The notes below the pieces were generated by a model that was not told the DNA's origin, made no database searches, and saw only the letters and a list, made by a program, of their open reading frames with translations. 64,000 nt of DNA from Arthrobacter sp. Soil762 (GTDB lineage: Bacteria; Actinomycetota; Actinomycetes; Actinomycetales; Micrococcaceae), in assembly GCF_001428335.1 (NCBI RefSeq), contig NZ_LMSG01000017.1:189350-253349 (forward strand), in the 5' to 3' direction. Shown piece after piece: positions 10,495-20,200 of the stretch. The position numbers and the translations under genes were made by a program. Positions within the stretch are counted from its first letter, which is position 1; every line of letters begins with the position of its first letter.

Positions 10495-11664
10495 ATGGAA
10501 AGTGCGCTGAATCCCTACTCGCCAGGTTCCGGGCGGCGGCCCTTTGAACTGGCCGGCCGGCAGAGTGAGATCGATGCTTTTGACCTGCTCCTGGCCAAAA
10601 CACGCCAGCGCCGGCCCGACCGGGGGATCGTCCTGCATGGATTGCGGGGCGTGGGCAAGACGGTGCTGCTCAACGAGTTTCGGCGCCAGGCCGAGCATTC
10701 GGAGTTCATGGTGGTGTCTCTCGAAGGCAGGGACGCCGAGGGAGGCCCGGAAGCCGTGCGGGCCAAACTTGCCCGCAACCTGCTCCAGGCCGGGCGCAAG
10801 CTGAACCGGCGCGGCGCAGGAACCAAGCTCCTGGCGGCGCTCGGGAGCATCGCGTCGTTCTCGGCCAAACTGGGCGTGACCGGGATCGACATCGGAGTGA
10901 ACCTCAACCAGGGCCGGGCCGACTCCGGATCAATCGAGGTGGACCTCGAGGAACTGATCGAAGATCTCTGCGCGGCACTGGCGGAGAACCGATCGGGCCT
11001 GATCTTCATCATCGACGAGATGCAGGACCTGGACAACGGGCTCATCACGGCACTCCTTAGCGCCCAGCACCTGGCCAACCAGCGGGAATGGCCCTTCTAC
11101 ATCGCCGGGGCAGGGCTGCCCAACCTGCCCTCAGTGCTCAGTGAGGCACGCTCCTACGCGGAAAGGATCTTCAATTACCGCAGCATCGGAGCGCTGACAC
11201 GGCAGGCTGCCGAATCCGCGCTGGTCGTCCCGGCATCACAGTACGGTGCGTCATTCGTCCCGGAGGCGAAGGACCTGCTGCTGGACGCGTCAGGCGGGTA
11301 CCCGTACTTCCTGCAGGAGTACGGCTACGCTGCCTGGGAAACAGCGCCCGAGAAGGCCATCACAGCCGAGGACGCCCTGATCGCGGTTGAAATCGGCCGT
11401 GCACAGCTGGATCAGGGATTTTTTCCGTCCCGGTGGAAGCGTGCCTCGAACGCCGAGAAGGCCTTCCTGCGTCTCATGGCCATCGACGGCGACGAGGGAT
11501 CCAGCACCGCCGATCTGGCCCAGCGGGCACAGAAAAAGCAGAGTTCCATGTCCATGACAAGGGCTTCCCTGATCGAGAAGGGGATCATCTACGCGCCGGC
11601 GCTGGGCGCGCTGGCCTTCACGGTTCCGGGCATGGCGGACTACATCAGACGCCTCAAGGATTAG
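10495..11664 (+). CDS. AAA ATPase with a C-terminal winged-helix-like domain
   Basis: A 389-residue stand-alone ATPase. Walker A is GLRGVGKT at residues 49-56 and Walker B is IIDEMQD at about 172-178, typical of the AAA_16/ORC-Cdc6-like group. The last ~70 residues (STADLAQRAQKK, MTRASLIEKGIIYAPALG) look like a winged helix that could bind DNA. I chose ATG 10495 because the promoter -10 box and operator palindrome lie directly upstream, giving a nearly leaderless message; an upstream GTG at 10453 would translate the palindrome. Relatives are widespread, often as single genes in mobile regions, with unproved roles. No partner gene is adjacent. Confidence 0.8.
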   Translation: MESALNPYSPGSGRRPFELAGRQSEIDAFDLLLAKTRQRRPDRGIVLHGLRGVGKTVLLNEFRRQAEHSEFMVVSLEGRDAEGGPEAVRAKLARNLLQAGRKLNRRGAGTKLLAALGSIASFSAKLGVTGIDIGVNLNQGRADSGSIEVDLEELIEDLCAALAENRSGLIFIIDEMQDLDNGLITALLSAQHLANQREWPFYIAGAGLPNLPSVLSEARSYAERIFNYRSIGALTRQAAESALVVPASQYGASFVPEAKDLLLDASGGYPYFLQEYGYAAWETAPEKAITAEDALIAVEIGRAQLDQGFFPSRWKRASNAEKAFLRLMAIDGDEGSSTADLAQRAQKKQSSMSMTRASLIEKGIIYAPALGALAFTVPGMADYIRRLKD

Positions 11665-11821
11665 CACGAAGGGCGACACCTGGCATGCCGGTCCTTCCCG
11701 GGATGCCCGGAGCGTGAACCAGCGGCCGCAGGAACCACCGGATGCCGCGCCGGAGTGGCATCGCTACCAGCCGAGGGTTCTGCGGTGTAGGGCCTGCCGT
11801 GTACGGCAGCTGCTTGGGCCG

Positions 11822-12025
11822 TCAGAGGGGGCGGATGTTCTCCGCTTGGGGGCCCTTCGGGCCTTGGACCACATCGAATTCGACTTTCTGGTTCTCTTCC
11901 AGTGAGCGGTAGCCGCTGCTGGTGATCGCCGAGTAGTGCGCGAAAACGTCAGCTGACCCGTCGTCCGGAGCGATGAAGCCGAAGCCCTTCTCTGCGTTGA
12001 ACCATTTGACTGTGCCTGTGGCCAT
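11822..12025 (-). CDS. Cold-shock protein, CspA family
   Basis: A 67-residue single-domain OB-fold RNA chaperone. The RNA-binding motifs KGFGFI and DVFAHYSAI are present after the typical start [20 protein letters not shown] lies about eight bases before the ATG at 12025; an in-frame start 21 bases earlier is less likely. Cold-shock proteins melt RNA secondary structure and are usually chromosomal, but copies on accessory DNA are common. It is monocistronic, with a roughly 500-base gene-free stretch upstream that may include a leader. Confidence 0.95.
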   Translation of the reverse strand: MATGTVKWFNAEKGFGFIAPDDGSADVFAHYSAITSSGYRSLEENQKVEFDVVQGPKGPQAENIRPL

Positions 12026-12046
12026 GGCTGCATTCCCTCGTGTCAC

Positions 12047-12571
12047 GTTGATCCGCCACTAGCTGGCGGGCGGCGGCTGCGGAGAACCGACCGCTGCCCC
12101 AAACGTACGGGGCGACCGTTCAGGGTGCAAGGGAGGCAGCCGGGTCGCCGCAGGTGGTGGAACGGCCCAGGGAACGATGCCCTGCCTCCGCCCAGGTTCC
12201 TCCTGACGGGGATCACGGCCAGCTCCATGCATTCGATGGCGTCCCGGCATTTCCACGTTGACGCCCCTGGACCCGGCCTCGAGGGAGCGTCATTACGGGG
12301 GTCACCGGCCGTGACCGCCGTGCTCGCCAAGGTCCCCGTCAGCCGCGGCAGTCCGGACCCATGCCTTAACCGCAGGCCGGCTATCAGTTCTTGCGGGAGG
12401 GTTCCGAATTGGCCTGATGTCATCGTAGGGTGGTCAGCACACCCGAACAGACCGGCCTCCGGGGCGCGACGATGGCGTTGCGCCAATCCGCAGGGGCGTA
12501 TCAATGCAGACCTTGGGACCAAGGGCTGTGACTTTGGTTCCTGCGCCCGGATCGATGACGTGTGAAGGACG
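12047..12571. other. Gene-free stretch upstream of the cold-shock gene
   Basis: No frame with recognisable protein content is seen on either strand. The left end must hold the promoter and leader of the minus-strand cold-shock gene. Nothing else is identifiable. Confidence 0.4.
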
Positions 12572-12835
12572 ATGATGACCCTTGCCGATGCTGGCCCACG
12601 ACAGGCCAACACCCCCGATGCCGTTCCCGCAACGACTCCGCGGATGCCGTCCTGTGGGCAGTGCCATAGCGACGTGTCGCTGTTCTTCACCGGCTACTTA
12701 CCGGCCGTTTTCTCGCCCGACGGACGCGGGCTGCTGCCTCCGTCCGCCAGCTACACCTGCACAACATGCCACCGGCCCGACAGCCACCAGGTGCCGCACG
12801 GCTGGGCCCCGCCCAGATGGCACTGGTACAGCTGA
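12572..12835 (+). CDS. Small protein with two CxxC pairs, unknown function
   Basis: An 87-residue protein. CGQC in the middle and CTTC about 35 residues later could bind one zinc ion as a ribbon, and the tail HGWAPPRWHWYS is aromatic-rich. GAAGGA lies five bases before the ATG. It precedes, by 45 bases, another small zinc-ribbon protein in the same direction, so the pair may be co-transcribed. No known family was recognised. The function is unknown. Confidence 0.55.
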   Translation: MMTLADAGPRQANTPDAVPATTPRMPSCGQCHSDVSLFFTGYLPAVFSPDGRGLLPPSASYTCTTCHRPDSHQVPHGWAPPRWHWYS

Positions 12836-12880
12836 CCCAATAAATGGACGCCGCCAATCACTCAATGAGGAGTACAAAGC

Positions 12881-13309
12881 ATGACGACCATCACCACGAA
12901 CACGGCCCCGGACGGCGCCACCACCCTGCCCACGCACCGTCCATGGTGCTCGGGCTGCCGGAGCCCGGAGCACCTGATGCTCGAGAGCATCTCCCCAGTC
13001 CGCCCGCCGGCCACCGACATCGTCGACGTCGCGTACACCTGCGTGGAGTGTGATTCCTTCTACGCCCACCCGGTCTCGGTGGTGGATGCCGCCAGGATCC
13101 TTGACCGCCGCGCGGCCGCGGACAGTGTCCTGCAGTTCGGCGGCGACTACATGCACTGCGGACAGACCATGACGACCACCGGCACCACCCAGCGCCGCCT
13201 CCACACCCCGCTGCGGACGGACGGACCCGCCGAGGACCTGCTTGAGGTCTACCTCCGCACCCAGGTCCTGCACTGCCTCTGCGGCTTCCAGATGGAAATC
13301 CCCACATGA
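12881..13309 (+). CDS. Small zinc-ribbon protein, unknown function
   Basis: A 142-residue protein with several Cys pairs: CSGC near residue 23, CVEC near residue 54, and Cys residues near the C-terminus (MHCGQT, HCLCGF). GAGGAG precedes the ATG at a good distance. Spacing of the CxxC pairs suggests two zinc ribbons. It follows the 87-residue CxxC protein and ends just before a strong hairpin. I do not recognise the family; a nucleic-acid or protein-binding role is only a guess. Confidence 0.6.
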   Translation: MTTITTNTAPDGATTLPTHRPWCSGCRSPEHLMLESISPVRPPATDIVDVAYTCVECDSFYAHPVSVVDAARILDRRAAADSVLQFGGDYMHCGQTMTTTGTTQRRLHTPLRTDGPAEDLLEVYLRTQVLHCLCGFQMEIPT

Positions 13310-13326
13310 CGGGAGCCAGCACCCCT

Positions 13327-13356
13327 TTCAGGGCCGGCGTCCTGGCCGGCCCTGAA
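13327..13356. terminator. Perfect 12-bp hairpin after the zinc-ribbon gene
   Basis: Arms TTCAGGGCCGGC and GCCGGCCCTGAA flank a six-base loop, 18 bases after the stop codon. The stem is very GC-rich. There is no clear T tract, as is common in high-GC actinobacteria, so termination is likely but not proved. Confidence 0.6.
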
Positions 13357-13584
13357 CGGCACTGAAGCCAGTGAGGGACAGAGCACGCGGCTGGTGGGGG
13401 TCCGTGCGCACGATCAGTGCCGGGAACCCGGACGCCGAGCCGGGCGCGAGGTGTCGCCTGTCCGGTGATCTTGTCCAGCAGCACGGCTGAGGGGCCCAGG
13501 GCAATTGCGCAACAGCCTGCTGCGCAGTTGCCGGCCCGAACCGCGCACAGGGGCGGCCCGGGCCCGGCATAGAGTGTTGTGGTG

Positions 13585-14280
13585 ATGAGCGAGGAGCAGG
13601 CGAAGGCAATGGTCGCCGCCGCGGGGCTGGCTCCTGACCGTGAGCGGTTCCTGATGTACCTGGCCGGGGTGCCGGTCAGGAGGATGGCCGAGCTCGCGGG
13701 CGTGCATCCGAATGCCGTCGACGGCGTCCTGCACCCGTACATCGTTGCCGTGCCGGGCCTGAAAGAACTCCACCAGAGCAGGGTGATCCGGCCACAACCG
13801 GAACAAGACGTCCCGGAGCAGTGGCTGGAACGCTTGGAAGCGGTGCTGGCCCACCTGAGTGAGCACGGTGAGTTGCCGTACGAGAGTCACGGGACCCCCG
13901 ACGGGGCCAGGCTGGGCCGCTGGCTGAACGTCCAGCGCAGGCGTCTTCACGGCGGGGTCCTCAGCCCGCGACAGATCCAGCTTCTGGACCACCTGCGGGG
14001 GTGGCGGGAGAACCGGACCCAGGCCGGGACCCGCCGCCGGAACGACCTCAGGCTCAAACAGCTCGTAGCCTTCCGCCTCGAACACGGCCGCTGGCCGTGG
14101 TTCAACGCCGCAGACTCCGAAGAACGGCTGATCGGGGTCTGGCTCCATGGCCGCCGGCAAGCCGCCGGAAACGGACGCCTGGCCGAGGAGCTGCACCAGC
14201 GGCTGGACGCCGAAGCCCCGGGCTGGCGGGGCCGGCAATTCCCGGGCCGGAAGCCGCACCAGGCTCCGCGACGCGGGTAG
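13585..14280 (+). CDS. Helicase-associated-domain protein
   Basis: A 231-residue protein with tandem helicase-associated (HA) type modules. These show the pattern W..L..L, G.LP, LGRWL..QR, LL..L..W (for example RLGRWLNVQRRRLHGGVLSP and LIGVWLHGRRQAAGNGRL). Such modules occur C-terminal to helicases and as stand-alone proteins on actinobacterial plasmids; their role is thought to be nucleic-acid binding. The first 50 residues (LAGVPVRRMAELAGVHPNAV) look like a helix-turn-helix. I preferred ATG 13585 over two upstream GTG codons; no strong ribosome site is visible. No helicase gene is attached. Confidence 0.6.
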   Translation: MSEEQAKAMVAAAGLAPDRERFLMYLAGVPVRRMAELAGVHPNAVDGVLHPYIVAVPGLKELHQSRVIRPQPEQDVPEQWLERLEAVLAHLSEHGELPYESHGTPDGARLGRWLNVQRRRLHGGVLSPRQIQLLDHLRGWRENRTQAGTRRRNDLRLKQLVAFRLEHGRWPWFNAADSEERLIGVWLHGRRQAAGNGRLAEELHQRLDAEAPGWRGRQFPGRKPHQAPRRG

Positions 14281-14730
14281 TCAGCGGACCGGCCAGAGCG
14301 AGGACCGGTGCGGAACCGATCAGGCCGGTCTCGGTGCAGGGGGATGGATCAGCGGGCGTAGGGCGGTACATGCCGTTCACTGTTGAACGGCTCAAACCAG
14401 TCATCGAGGGCCATGGGCGCGAAACCCATCTGCCGGCTCAGGTCCTTATCCTGCTCGAACCCGTCAAAGCGGGGGTCGAACAGGAAGCCGACGTCGATGC
14501 CTTCGACGACCCTCTCCAAGAGCAACGTTGTATTTTCCGCTCGCTGGGGGAGGGCCTGAAAGAACCCGCGTTCCTTCCATGCCGGCCCTCGTGATCTGCT
14601 TCTAGGTCCGTAGGCGGCCCCACAATTGTCGGAGGAATTCTGAAGTCATGCCGTTCGCGACTCTCGAGACATGAATGGGTAACCGCGGGGTAGTCCTGGC
14701 GGATTCCAAGAGGCATGGAGGACGGACGTC
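14281..14730. other. Region without an intact gene
   Basis: On the minus strand a frame from about 14610 to 14349 encodes a protein-like sequence (ERGFFQALPQ, FLFDPRFDGF, MGFAPMALDDWFEPFNSER) but lacks a credible start. It may be the 3' remnant of a gene. The rest, up to the ArdC-like gene, shows only that gene's ribosome site (GGAGG before the GTG at 14731). Confidence 0.35.
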
Positions 14731-15894
14731 GTGGCCCCTGGAACTGAAGACCTATCGAGCGATGTGTCTGCAGACGTGGCCACTGCAATGGCTCGTCCCG
14801 GCAACGCCCGCATGACGCCGGAGGAGCGCATAGCTGCGCTGACGGACGGTCTGCACACGATCCTGGAACGGGCCGTAGAATCGCCGTCGCACTGGCAGGT
14901 GCTGCTGAACGCTTCGGCAACCCTCTGGCGCTACTCTGGCGGCAACGTTGCCCTGCTGATGATGCAGATGGCCCAGCGCGGCACCGAACAGCCCACTCTC
15001 GTGGCCGGGTACAAGGAATGGGAGCGCCACGGCCGCACGGTCCTGAAGGGCGAGCACGCCCTGTGGGTGATCGCGCCTCGCACATCACGGGTCCAGCAGC
15101 TGACGCTTCCGGACGGTACCAGGCAGCGAATCCCGGCAGGCGAGCAATTGCCGCGCGGCGCCGTCGACGGTGGAAAGAAGACAATCATTACGGGCTGGCG
15201 CGGCCAGGCAGTTTTCGACGTCTCCCAGACGCAAGGAACTCCCTTGCTGGTACCCAGAGCCATCGACGGCCCAGGCGCGGAAGCCGCTGCGCTCTGGGGA
15301 TCCCTTGAACGCGTTGCCGCCAGACACGGATTCACTGTGGACGTCACGGCGGCCCAGTACGGGCTGACCAGCGGCTTTACCGACTTCAACGAACACAGGG
15401 TCCAGGTCGGTGCCTGGCTCAGCCCCGAAGAACGCACTGCGGTGCTTGCCCACGAGTTGGGGCATGTGCTGCTTCACGGACCGGACGACGACGTCGGGCG
15501 GCTGTACGGCAGCAGCACGGATCATAGGGGTCTGGCCGAAGTCGAGGCCGAATCCGTCGCCTACACCGTCCTCAAAGCCCACGGGATCGACCGCGGCCCG
15601 CAGTCCGCCACCTACCTGGCTGGCTGGGCTGACGCCGTCATCGAGGCGGAAAACGATGCGGTCAATCACGGCGGCGGCATCAGGCTGCCGGTGTTGCGTG
15701 TGGACATTGCAAAGTCAGTTCTGGGACGTGTCACGGCCGCCAGCAAGGGGATCCTCGAACTCACCCATCCGCCGGGGCTGGGCGGCAAGATCTCCGCGGC
15801 TGACGCGGACCCTCGGTTGAACCCGGCAGGGTCCTATGCCGGTCCGGAACAAACTGTGCGGTCCGCGGACGGGCCGGTGATGGCTGGCCCATGA
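14731..15894 (+). CDS. ArdC-like antirestriction protein
   Basis: A 387-residue protein with the two ArdC parts. The N-terminal ssDNA-binding domain spans about residues 35-165 (LLNASATLWRYSGGNVALLM, GYKEWERHGRTVLKGEHALW). The C-terminal zinc metalloprotease-like domain carries HELGH at residues 241-245 and a Glu-rich helix (LAEVEAESVAYTVL) supplying the third ligand. ArdC proteins bind single-stranded DNA and protect incoming conjugative DNA from restriction. Translation starts at GTG, with GGAGG about ten bases upstream. It is followed by an SSB gene 60 bases on, a typical leading-region pair. Confidence 0.85.
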   Translation: MAPGTEDLSSDVSADVATAMARPGNARMTPEERIAALTDGLHTILERAVESPSHWQVLLNASATLWRYSGGNVALLMMQMAQRGTEQPTLVAGYKEWERHGRTVLKGEHALWVIAPRTSRVQQLTLPDGTRQRIPAGEQLPRGAVDGGKKTIITGWRGQAVFDVSQTQGTPLLVPRAIDGPGAEAAALWGSLERVAARHGFTVDVTAAQYGLTSGFTDFNEHRVQVGAWLSPEERTAVLAHELGHVLLHGPDDDVGRLYGSSTDHRGLAEVEAESVAYTVLKAHGIDRGPQSATYLAGWADAVIEAENDAVNHGGGIRLPVLRVDIAKSVLGRVTAASKGILELTHPPGLGGKISAADADPRLNPAGSYAGPEQTVRSADGPVMAGP

Positions 15895-15954
15895 GGTCGG
15901 CCGTGAATAGATGTTTGGTGGGAGAGTCCCGCCGGCATGTGAAAGGACAGAACA

Positions 15955-16467
15955 ATGAGCACCAAGATTCCGGTCAGCATTGCCGGCAACCTCGTTGCCG
16001 ATCCCGAACTGACGTTTGGCGACAGCGGAGTGGCCCACGCCAAGCTGCGCGTCGCCGTCAACCAGCGCATCCAGGGAGCCGACGGCGCCTGGCGCGACGG
16101 CGAACCCGTGTTCCACAACGTCTCGGCATTCCGTGCCCTGGCGGAGAACACGGCCAATTCGCTGAAGAAGGGCGATCCGGTCACTGTCGTCGGCGAGCTG
16201 GAATTCCGCTCGTACGAGAAGGACGGCGAACGCCGCGAAGCCCGCCGCATCGTTGCCGACACCATCGGCCCGGACCTTCGCTTCGGCACGGCCGCCTACC
16301 AGCGCGCGCCGCACGCCGGGGCGGCGGGCCCGGACGCTGACGTTACCGCCGGTCTTGACGCGCCCCTGGCTGCAGAGGCTGCTGCGGCCTCCTACAACGT
16401 CATCTCCAAGGGCCCGGCGGTGGTGCGCCCTTTAGGAGCCACGGCGGGGAATGAGATGAGCTATTAG
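15955..16467 (+). CDS. ssb: Single-stranded DNA-binding protein
   Basis: A 170-residue SSB. The N-terminal OB fold is clear: IPVSIAGNLVADPELTFGDS, AKLRVAVNQRI, HNVSAFRALAENTANSLKKG and VVGELEFRSYEKDGERR. The C-terminal tail is flexible but does not end in the acidic DDDIPF-type tip of housekeeping SSBs; it finishes GNEMSY. It is therefore probably a plasmid-type SSB that coats incoming single strands with the ArdC-like protein. AAAGGA precedes the ATG at a normal distance. A strong hairpin follows the gene. Confidence 0.92.
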   Translation: MSTKIPVSIAGNLVADPELTFGDSGVAHAKLRVAVNQRIQGADGAWRDGEPVFHNVSAFRALAENTANSLKKGDPVTVVGELEFRSYEKDGERREARRIVADTIGPDLRFGTAAYQRAPHAGAAGPDADVTAGLDAPLAAEAAAASYNVISKGPAVVRPLGATAGNEMSY

Positions 16468-16498
16468 GGCTGCTCCACTTGGGCGTCGTCAACCGAGT

Positions 16499-16534
16499 GT
16501 TGGCCCTCTTCCATTGTGATGGGAGGGGGCCAAC
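16499..16534. terminator. 15-bp hairpin after ssb
   Basis: Arms GTTGGCCCTCTTCCA and TGGGAGGGGGCCAAC pair over their whole length with two G-T wobbles and a six-base loop. It lies 32 bases after the ssb stop and 64 bases before the end of the convergent membrane-protein gene, so it may stop transcription from both sides. Confidence 0.7.
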
Positions 16535-16597
16535 GATCGATGCTTGCAGTTTGCCGGGCGACTTTCGCCGCCGACCGGCTTCTGTACCGGGCACCCG

Positions 16598-17182
16598 TTA
16601 GGAGTTCTTGGGCACAGTCTGGGGGTTGGACCGTTCGACTCTACTTTCGCCGGACACCTTGTACGCGGCTAGTGGCGCCCATGCCAGGCAGTCCGCCGCC
16701 CGGATGTAGTACGTTGCCGGCCATGGTGCGCCTGGTGTGATCTGGGCTGGGTCCGGTGAAATCAGGAGGACTGAGCCTGGCCAGATAGGTTCAGGCACAT
16801 TCTCTATCCAAGCATGTTGAACGTAGTTGAACCGGTTCCATCGGATCGTGATCCACGAGCCGGTGGGTTCAAGGGCATCAACGCCGAGAAGGGTGACGTC
16901 TGTCGTCGTCCTGCGCGTTCGCCTTACGGCGTCGAGGTGATCCCACATTTCTCTTGCAGCTGTCGTCCATGTGTGAAGCCGGCGTGCGCGGATTAGCCAG
17001 ATCGCGCCAATAAGAGTGCCGATGAGGAGCGAGGCGGCTGTTGCCAGCGTCAGGATTAGTGGTGTCCGACCGTTGGCGGCCGCGGCTCCGACTAGGTAGA
17101 TGGTGCAGACAATGACGGCCACGCTGCTCAGGATCAGCGCAGGAGTCGCAAGCTTTGGTTTCAGAACCGGGTTCTTGTCCAT
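16598..17182 (-). CDS. Two-helix membrane protein, unknown function
   Basis: A 194-residue protein with two adjacent transmembrane segments near the N-terminus (ALILSSVAVIVCTIYLVGAA and ILTLATAASLLIGTLIGAIW) and a soluble C-terminal part (about residues 75-194) with many Trp. The start MDKNPVLKPK has GAGGGG just upstream. It lies 20 bases downstream of the relaxase gene in the same direction, so it is probably in the conjugation operon. A mating-pair or coupling-associated role is possible. No family was recognised. Confidence 0.6.
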   Translation of the reverse strand: MDKNPVLKPKLATPALILSSVAVIVCTIYLVGAAAANGRTPLILTLATAASLLIGTLIGAIWLIRARRLHTWTTAAREMWDHLDAVRRTRRTTTDVTLLGVDALEPTGSWITIRWNRFNYVQHAWIENVPEPIWPGSVLLISPDPAQITPGAPWPATYYIRAADCLAWAPLAAYKVSGESRVERSNPQTVPKNS

Positions 17183-17202
17183 GGATTGCCCCTCTGCCCA
17201 GT

Positions 17203-20200
17203 TTAGAGTTGCCAGCCGACATTGATAAGGCGTTCTTCCGAGATGCGCAGGTCGTTGCTCCATTCAGGAGTCTCGAGCGCAGCGGCGGCGGAAAGAGCAG
17301 CCTGATCAACGAGGCGTCGGACATTCGCCCACTGCTCCTGTTGTTCCCATTCGTGGAGGGCTGGACCGGGTCCCAATGGCAGGGGCGAATCGTCGATATC
17401 CCACCTGTCCCTGTAGATGGCGGCATGGCGGATGACGTCGGTTGCGACATCGGGGACGGTGTTTTGACCCATAGCCTCCAGTAGGTTCCTCTTCCATTCA
17501 GAGTCCTCCACTACCGCGGCCCGAATGACCTGATTCATCCTCTGCAGCATCCGATTCTGTACTTGCGCGACCAGTTCGGCGAGATCGGGGCGGGCCGTGC
17601 GCATGGGCTCGGCCAACGGATCGATGCTACTCGAGGGCATCCCAGAGACGAACTGCCGGAGACGCGAATGAACGACCGCGGCAACATCCTTGGCCCAGGC
17701 GCTTGTTTCCAGGGCGCCGAGCACGAGCCGCTGTGTACTCGGACGGCTGATTGCAACGGAGCGTTGCCAGGCCGCGACGGCCGCACCCCATGAGGGGGAT
17801 TCCTGAAGCTCGAGGGCACGTTCGGGGGCGTGGGCATCGAGGAACTGTGCCAGGTCTTCGGACGCGGCGATTTGTGCGAGGTAGTCGTACTCAGCGGAGA
17901 GCCGCTCCAGGCTGTCTGCATTCGACCGTTCTGCGTCCCGGACTTCATGGGCAGTACGCTCGGCACCCTCTGCGGCGAGGACTTCGCCCAGGATCTGCCG
18001 CCACGAGGATCGCAATGCGGGATCCAAGGGTTCGTCGTCCAGCGGATCGTTCTCGCAGACATAGGCGCGGTTCGCCGTGCGTCCCCGGGTCATGCTCACG
18101 TACAGGAGCTCCCGGGTGAGCCGGCCTTGCGTCACCACGGTGTGTCCGGTGTCCACAGTGATGCCTTGGGAACGGTGCGCCGTTGTCGCGTAACCCAGCT
18201 CGACCGAGGACTCAACGTAACCGCGATTCAGTGAGATGGTTGCGCCGGTGTCTCGGCGAACGGCGGTCAGTGAGCCGTAGCGCCTGCGGGTGCGGACGAC
18301 GTCGAGCATTGTTCCGTTCCGGATGAAATCTCCGCTGCTGTCCGTGCTGTGGCGGTCGTTGCGGCGGGCAATGACGGTGTCTCCGGCGCCGGCGCTGAGT
18401 CCGTCGCTGAGGTGCACGGTGTGTTCCGCGTCCACGGCACCCTGGATGGCGCGGTCGGCCTGAGCGCGCTCGTTGAGCATGCTGACGGTCTCGTTGTCCG
18501 CCGCAATGAGGATGGATGACCTACCGGCGCTGACGTCCGCCTGCCAACTCGAGTAGGCACGGTCCACCATATCGAGGTATGTGCCATGGTCGATCCGCTG
18601 GTGCCCCTCATACTCGGCAATGGCACTGGTGTCGCCTTCGCGGAGCTTCAGGGATGCATCCTGTTCCCACGCCTGTTCGAACCGCCAGATAGTGCTCAAC
18701 TGCACGGTCTTGTGCTGCCGGTCGAGCCAGCCGAGGATGCCGCCAGCGTCGATCGCGTCCAACTGCGCAGGGTCGCCCACCAACAGGACCTTGGCGCCGG
18801 CATCCCGGGCCTGCTGCACCAACGCCGACAACTGCAGCGTGGACACCATGGATGCCTCGTCGACGACAACCAACCGGTTCGGATGGAAACTCCATCTGTC
18901 CTGCTCGGCGGCCAGACGAGTGGCCTCCTGGACAAGACGCGTGGCGCGAGGGCCTCTGTCCGCCGCGTGACTCCTGAGCCGCCACTCGACATCGAAGAAC
19001 CGGGCAGCCCGCCCGCCCGCACCCTGGCCGACCGATTCATACAGCCACTTGGCGACATTCTCCGTTGTCATTGCTAGCTCCCGACCCAGCACCTCGGCGC
19101 TCGCGGCCGCTGGCGCGAGACCGACGACAGTGCCCCTTCCGAACTGTGCCTCCCAGGCGGCTTTGACCGCGCCGAGGGTGGTGGTCTTGCCTGTTCCGGC
19201 GGGTCCGACGACGGCGTCGAGCCGATTGCCACTCAATAGGACCCCGGCTGCCGCCGCACGCTGGTCGCTGTGCAGCTCGAAGCGACCACCGTGCTTATAC
19301 GCGGCGAGTGACTCCATGGCGACGGCCGCGCTCACGACCGGGCCGCCGTCGTCGTTCCTTGCCGCCATGACGAGGTCCTCATTGGCAAGGGTCGCCGCGT
19401 CCGTGTAAAGACGGGCGCCATGGAAGTCGAAGACGCTGCGGCCCGCGAAAGCGAGATCGGGCTGCGCGCCGGCAGGAACGGTGTAGCGGTAGTCGTTAAG
19501 GGGGTCCGACTGGCTTTCAGCGGCGGAGGCCACGGCGTCGATCATGGCGGGGCGGTCCTGCGGGGTATGGCAGCGGATACCGGCGCAGACGCGCTCGGCT
19601 TCGGCGAGGAGGTTCCACCGGTTCCAGGTAGCGCGTTTGGTTGCGACGCGCTCCCTGGTCAGCGAGCCGACGGCGTCGATCCAATTGGCTGTGAAGTCAC
19701 CGGTCCGGAACGGGGTGGCGTGCGAGCGTCGGATGGTGTTGGCGAGCACGATGCCGGGTTCGAAGCCCGCGGCTACAGCGCGGGTCCGCCACTGGGTGGA
19801 GAGCTGGTGGAGCGGGGCGACCGTCTCCGGTTTGGGGGTGCGCGTGGACAGGGTTGCCTGCTGGCGCAGCTTGAGCGTGGTGGTTGCCGTTGGGGGAGTG
19901 CCGTGGTCCGTGGTCCATGCGGCGACGAGGCGGTCGGTTTCGATGTCGATGAGGCGGGAGCGGTTGGAGAATTCGCGGATCAGGGCGTCGTCGACGCCTG
20001 TGAGTTGCTGACTGGGGTTGTGGGTGTTCGCGGCCGGTTCTCGGATGTCGGTGTCGGCGCCGAGGTTGCGGTGGAGGGCGTCGAAGAGCAGCCCGTTGTA
20101 GTGTTCGCTCGCGGCGACCGCGGCCTTGTAGAGCGTGCGCGAGTCCAGGGTGGCCCAGGCGTCGTCGGTGATGCGTTGGACGCGGTTGGCGATGACCATG

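Noticed and set aside
14349..14610. Minus-strand protein-like fragment
   Set aside because: The sequence looks coding, but it has no start and no recognised family. It is noted in the gap entry and not called as a gene.
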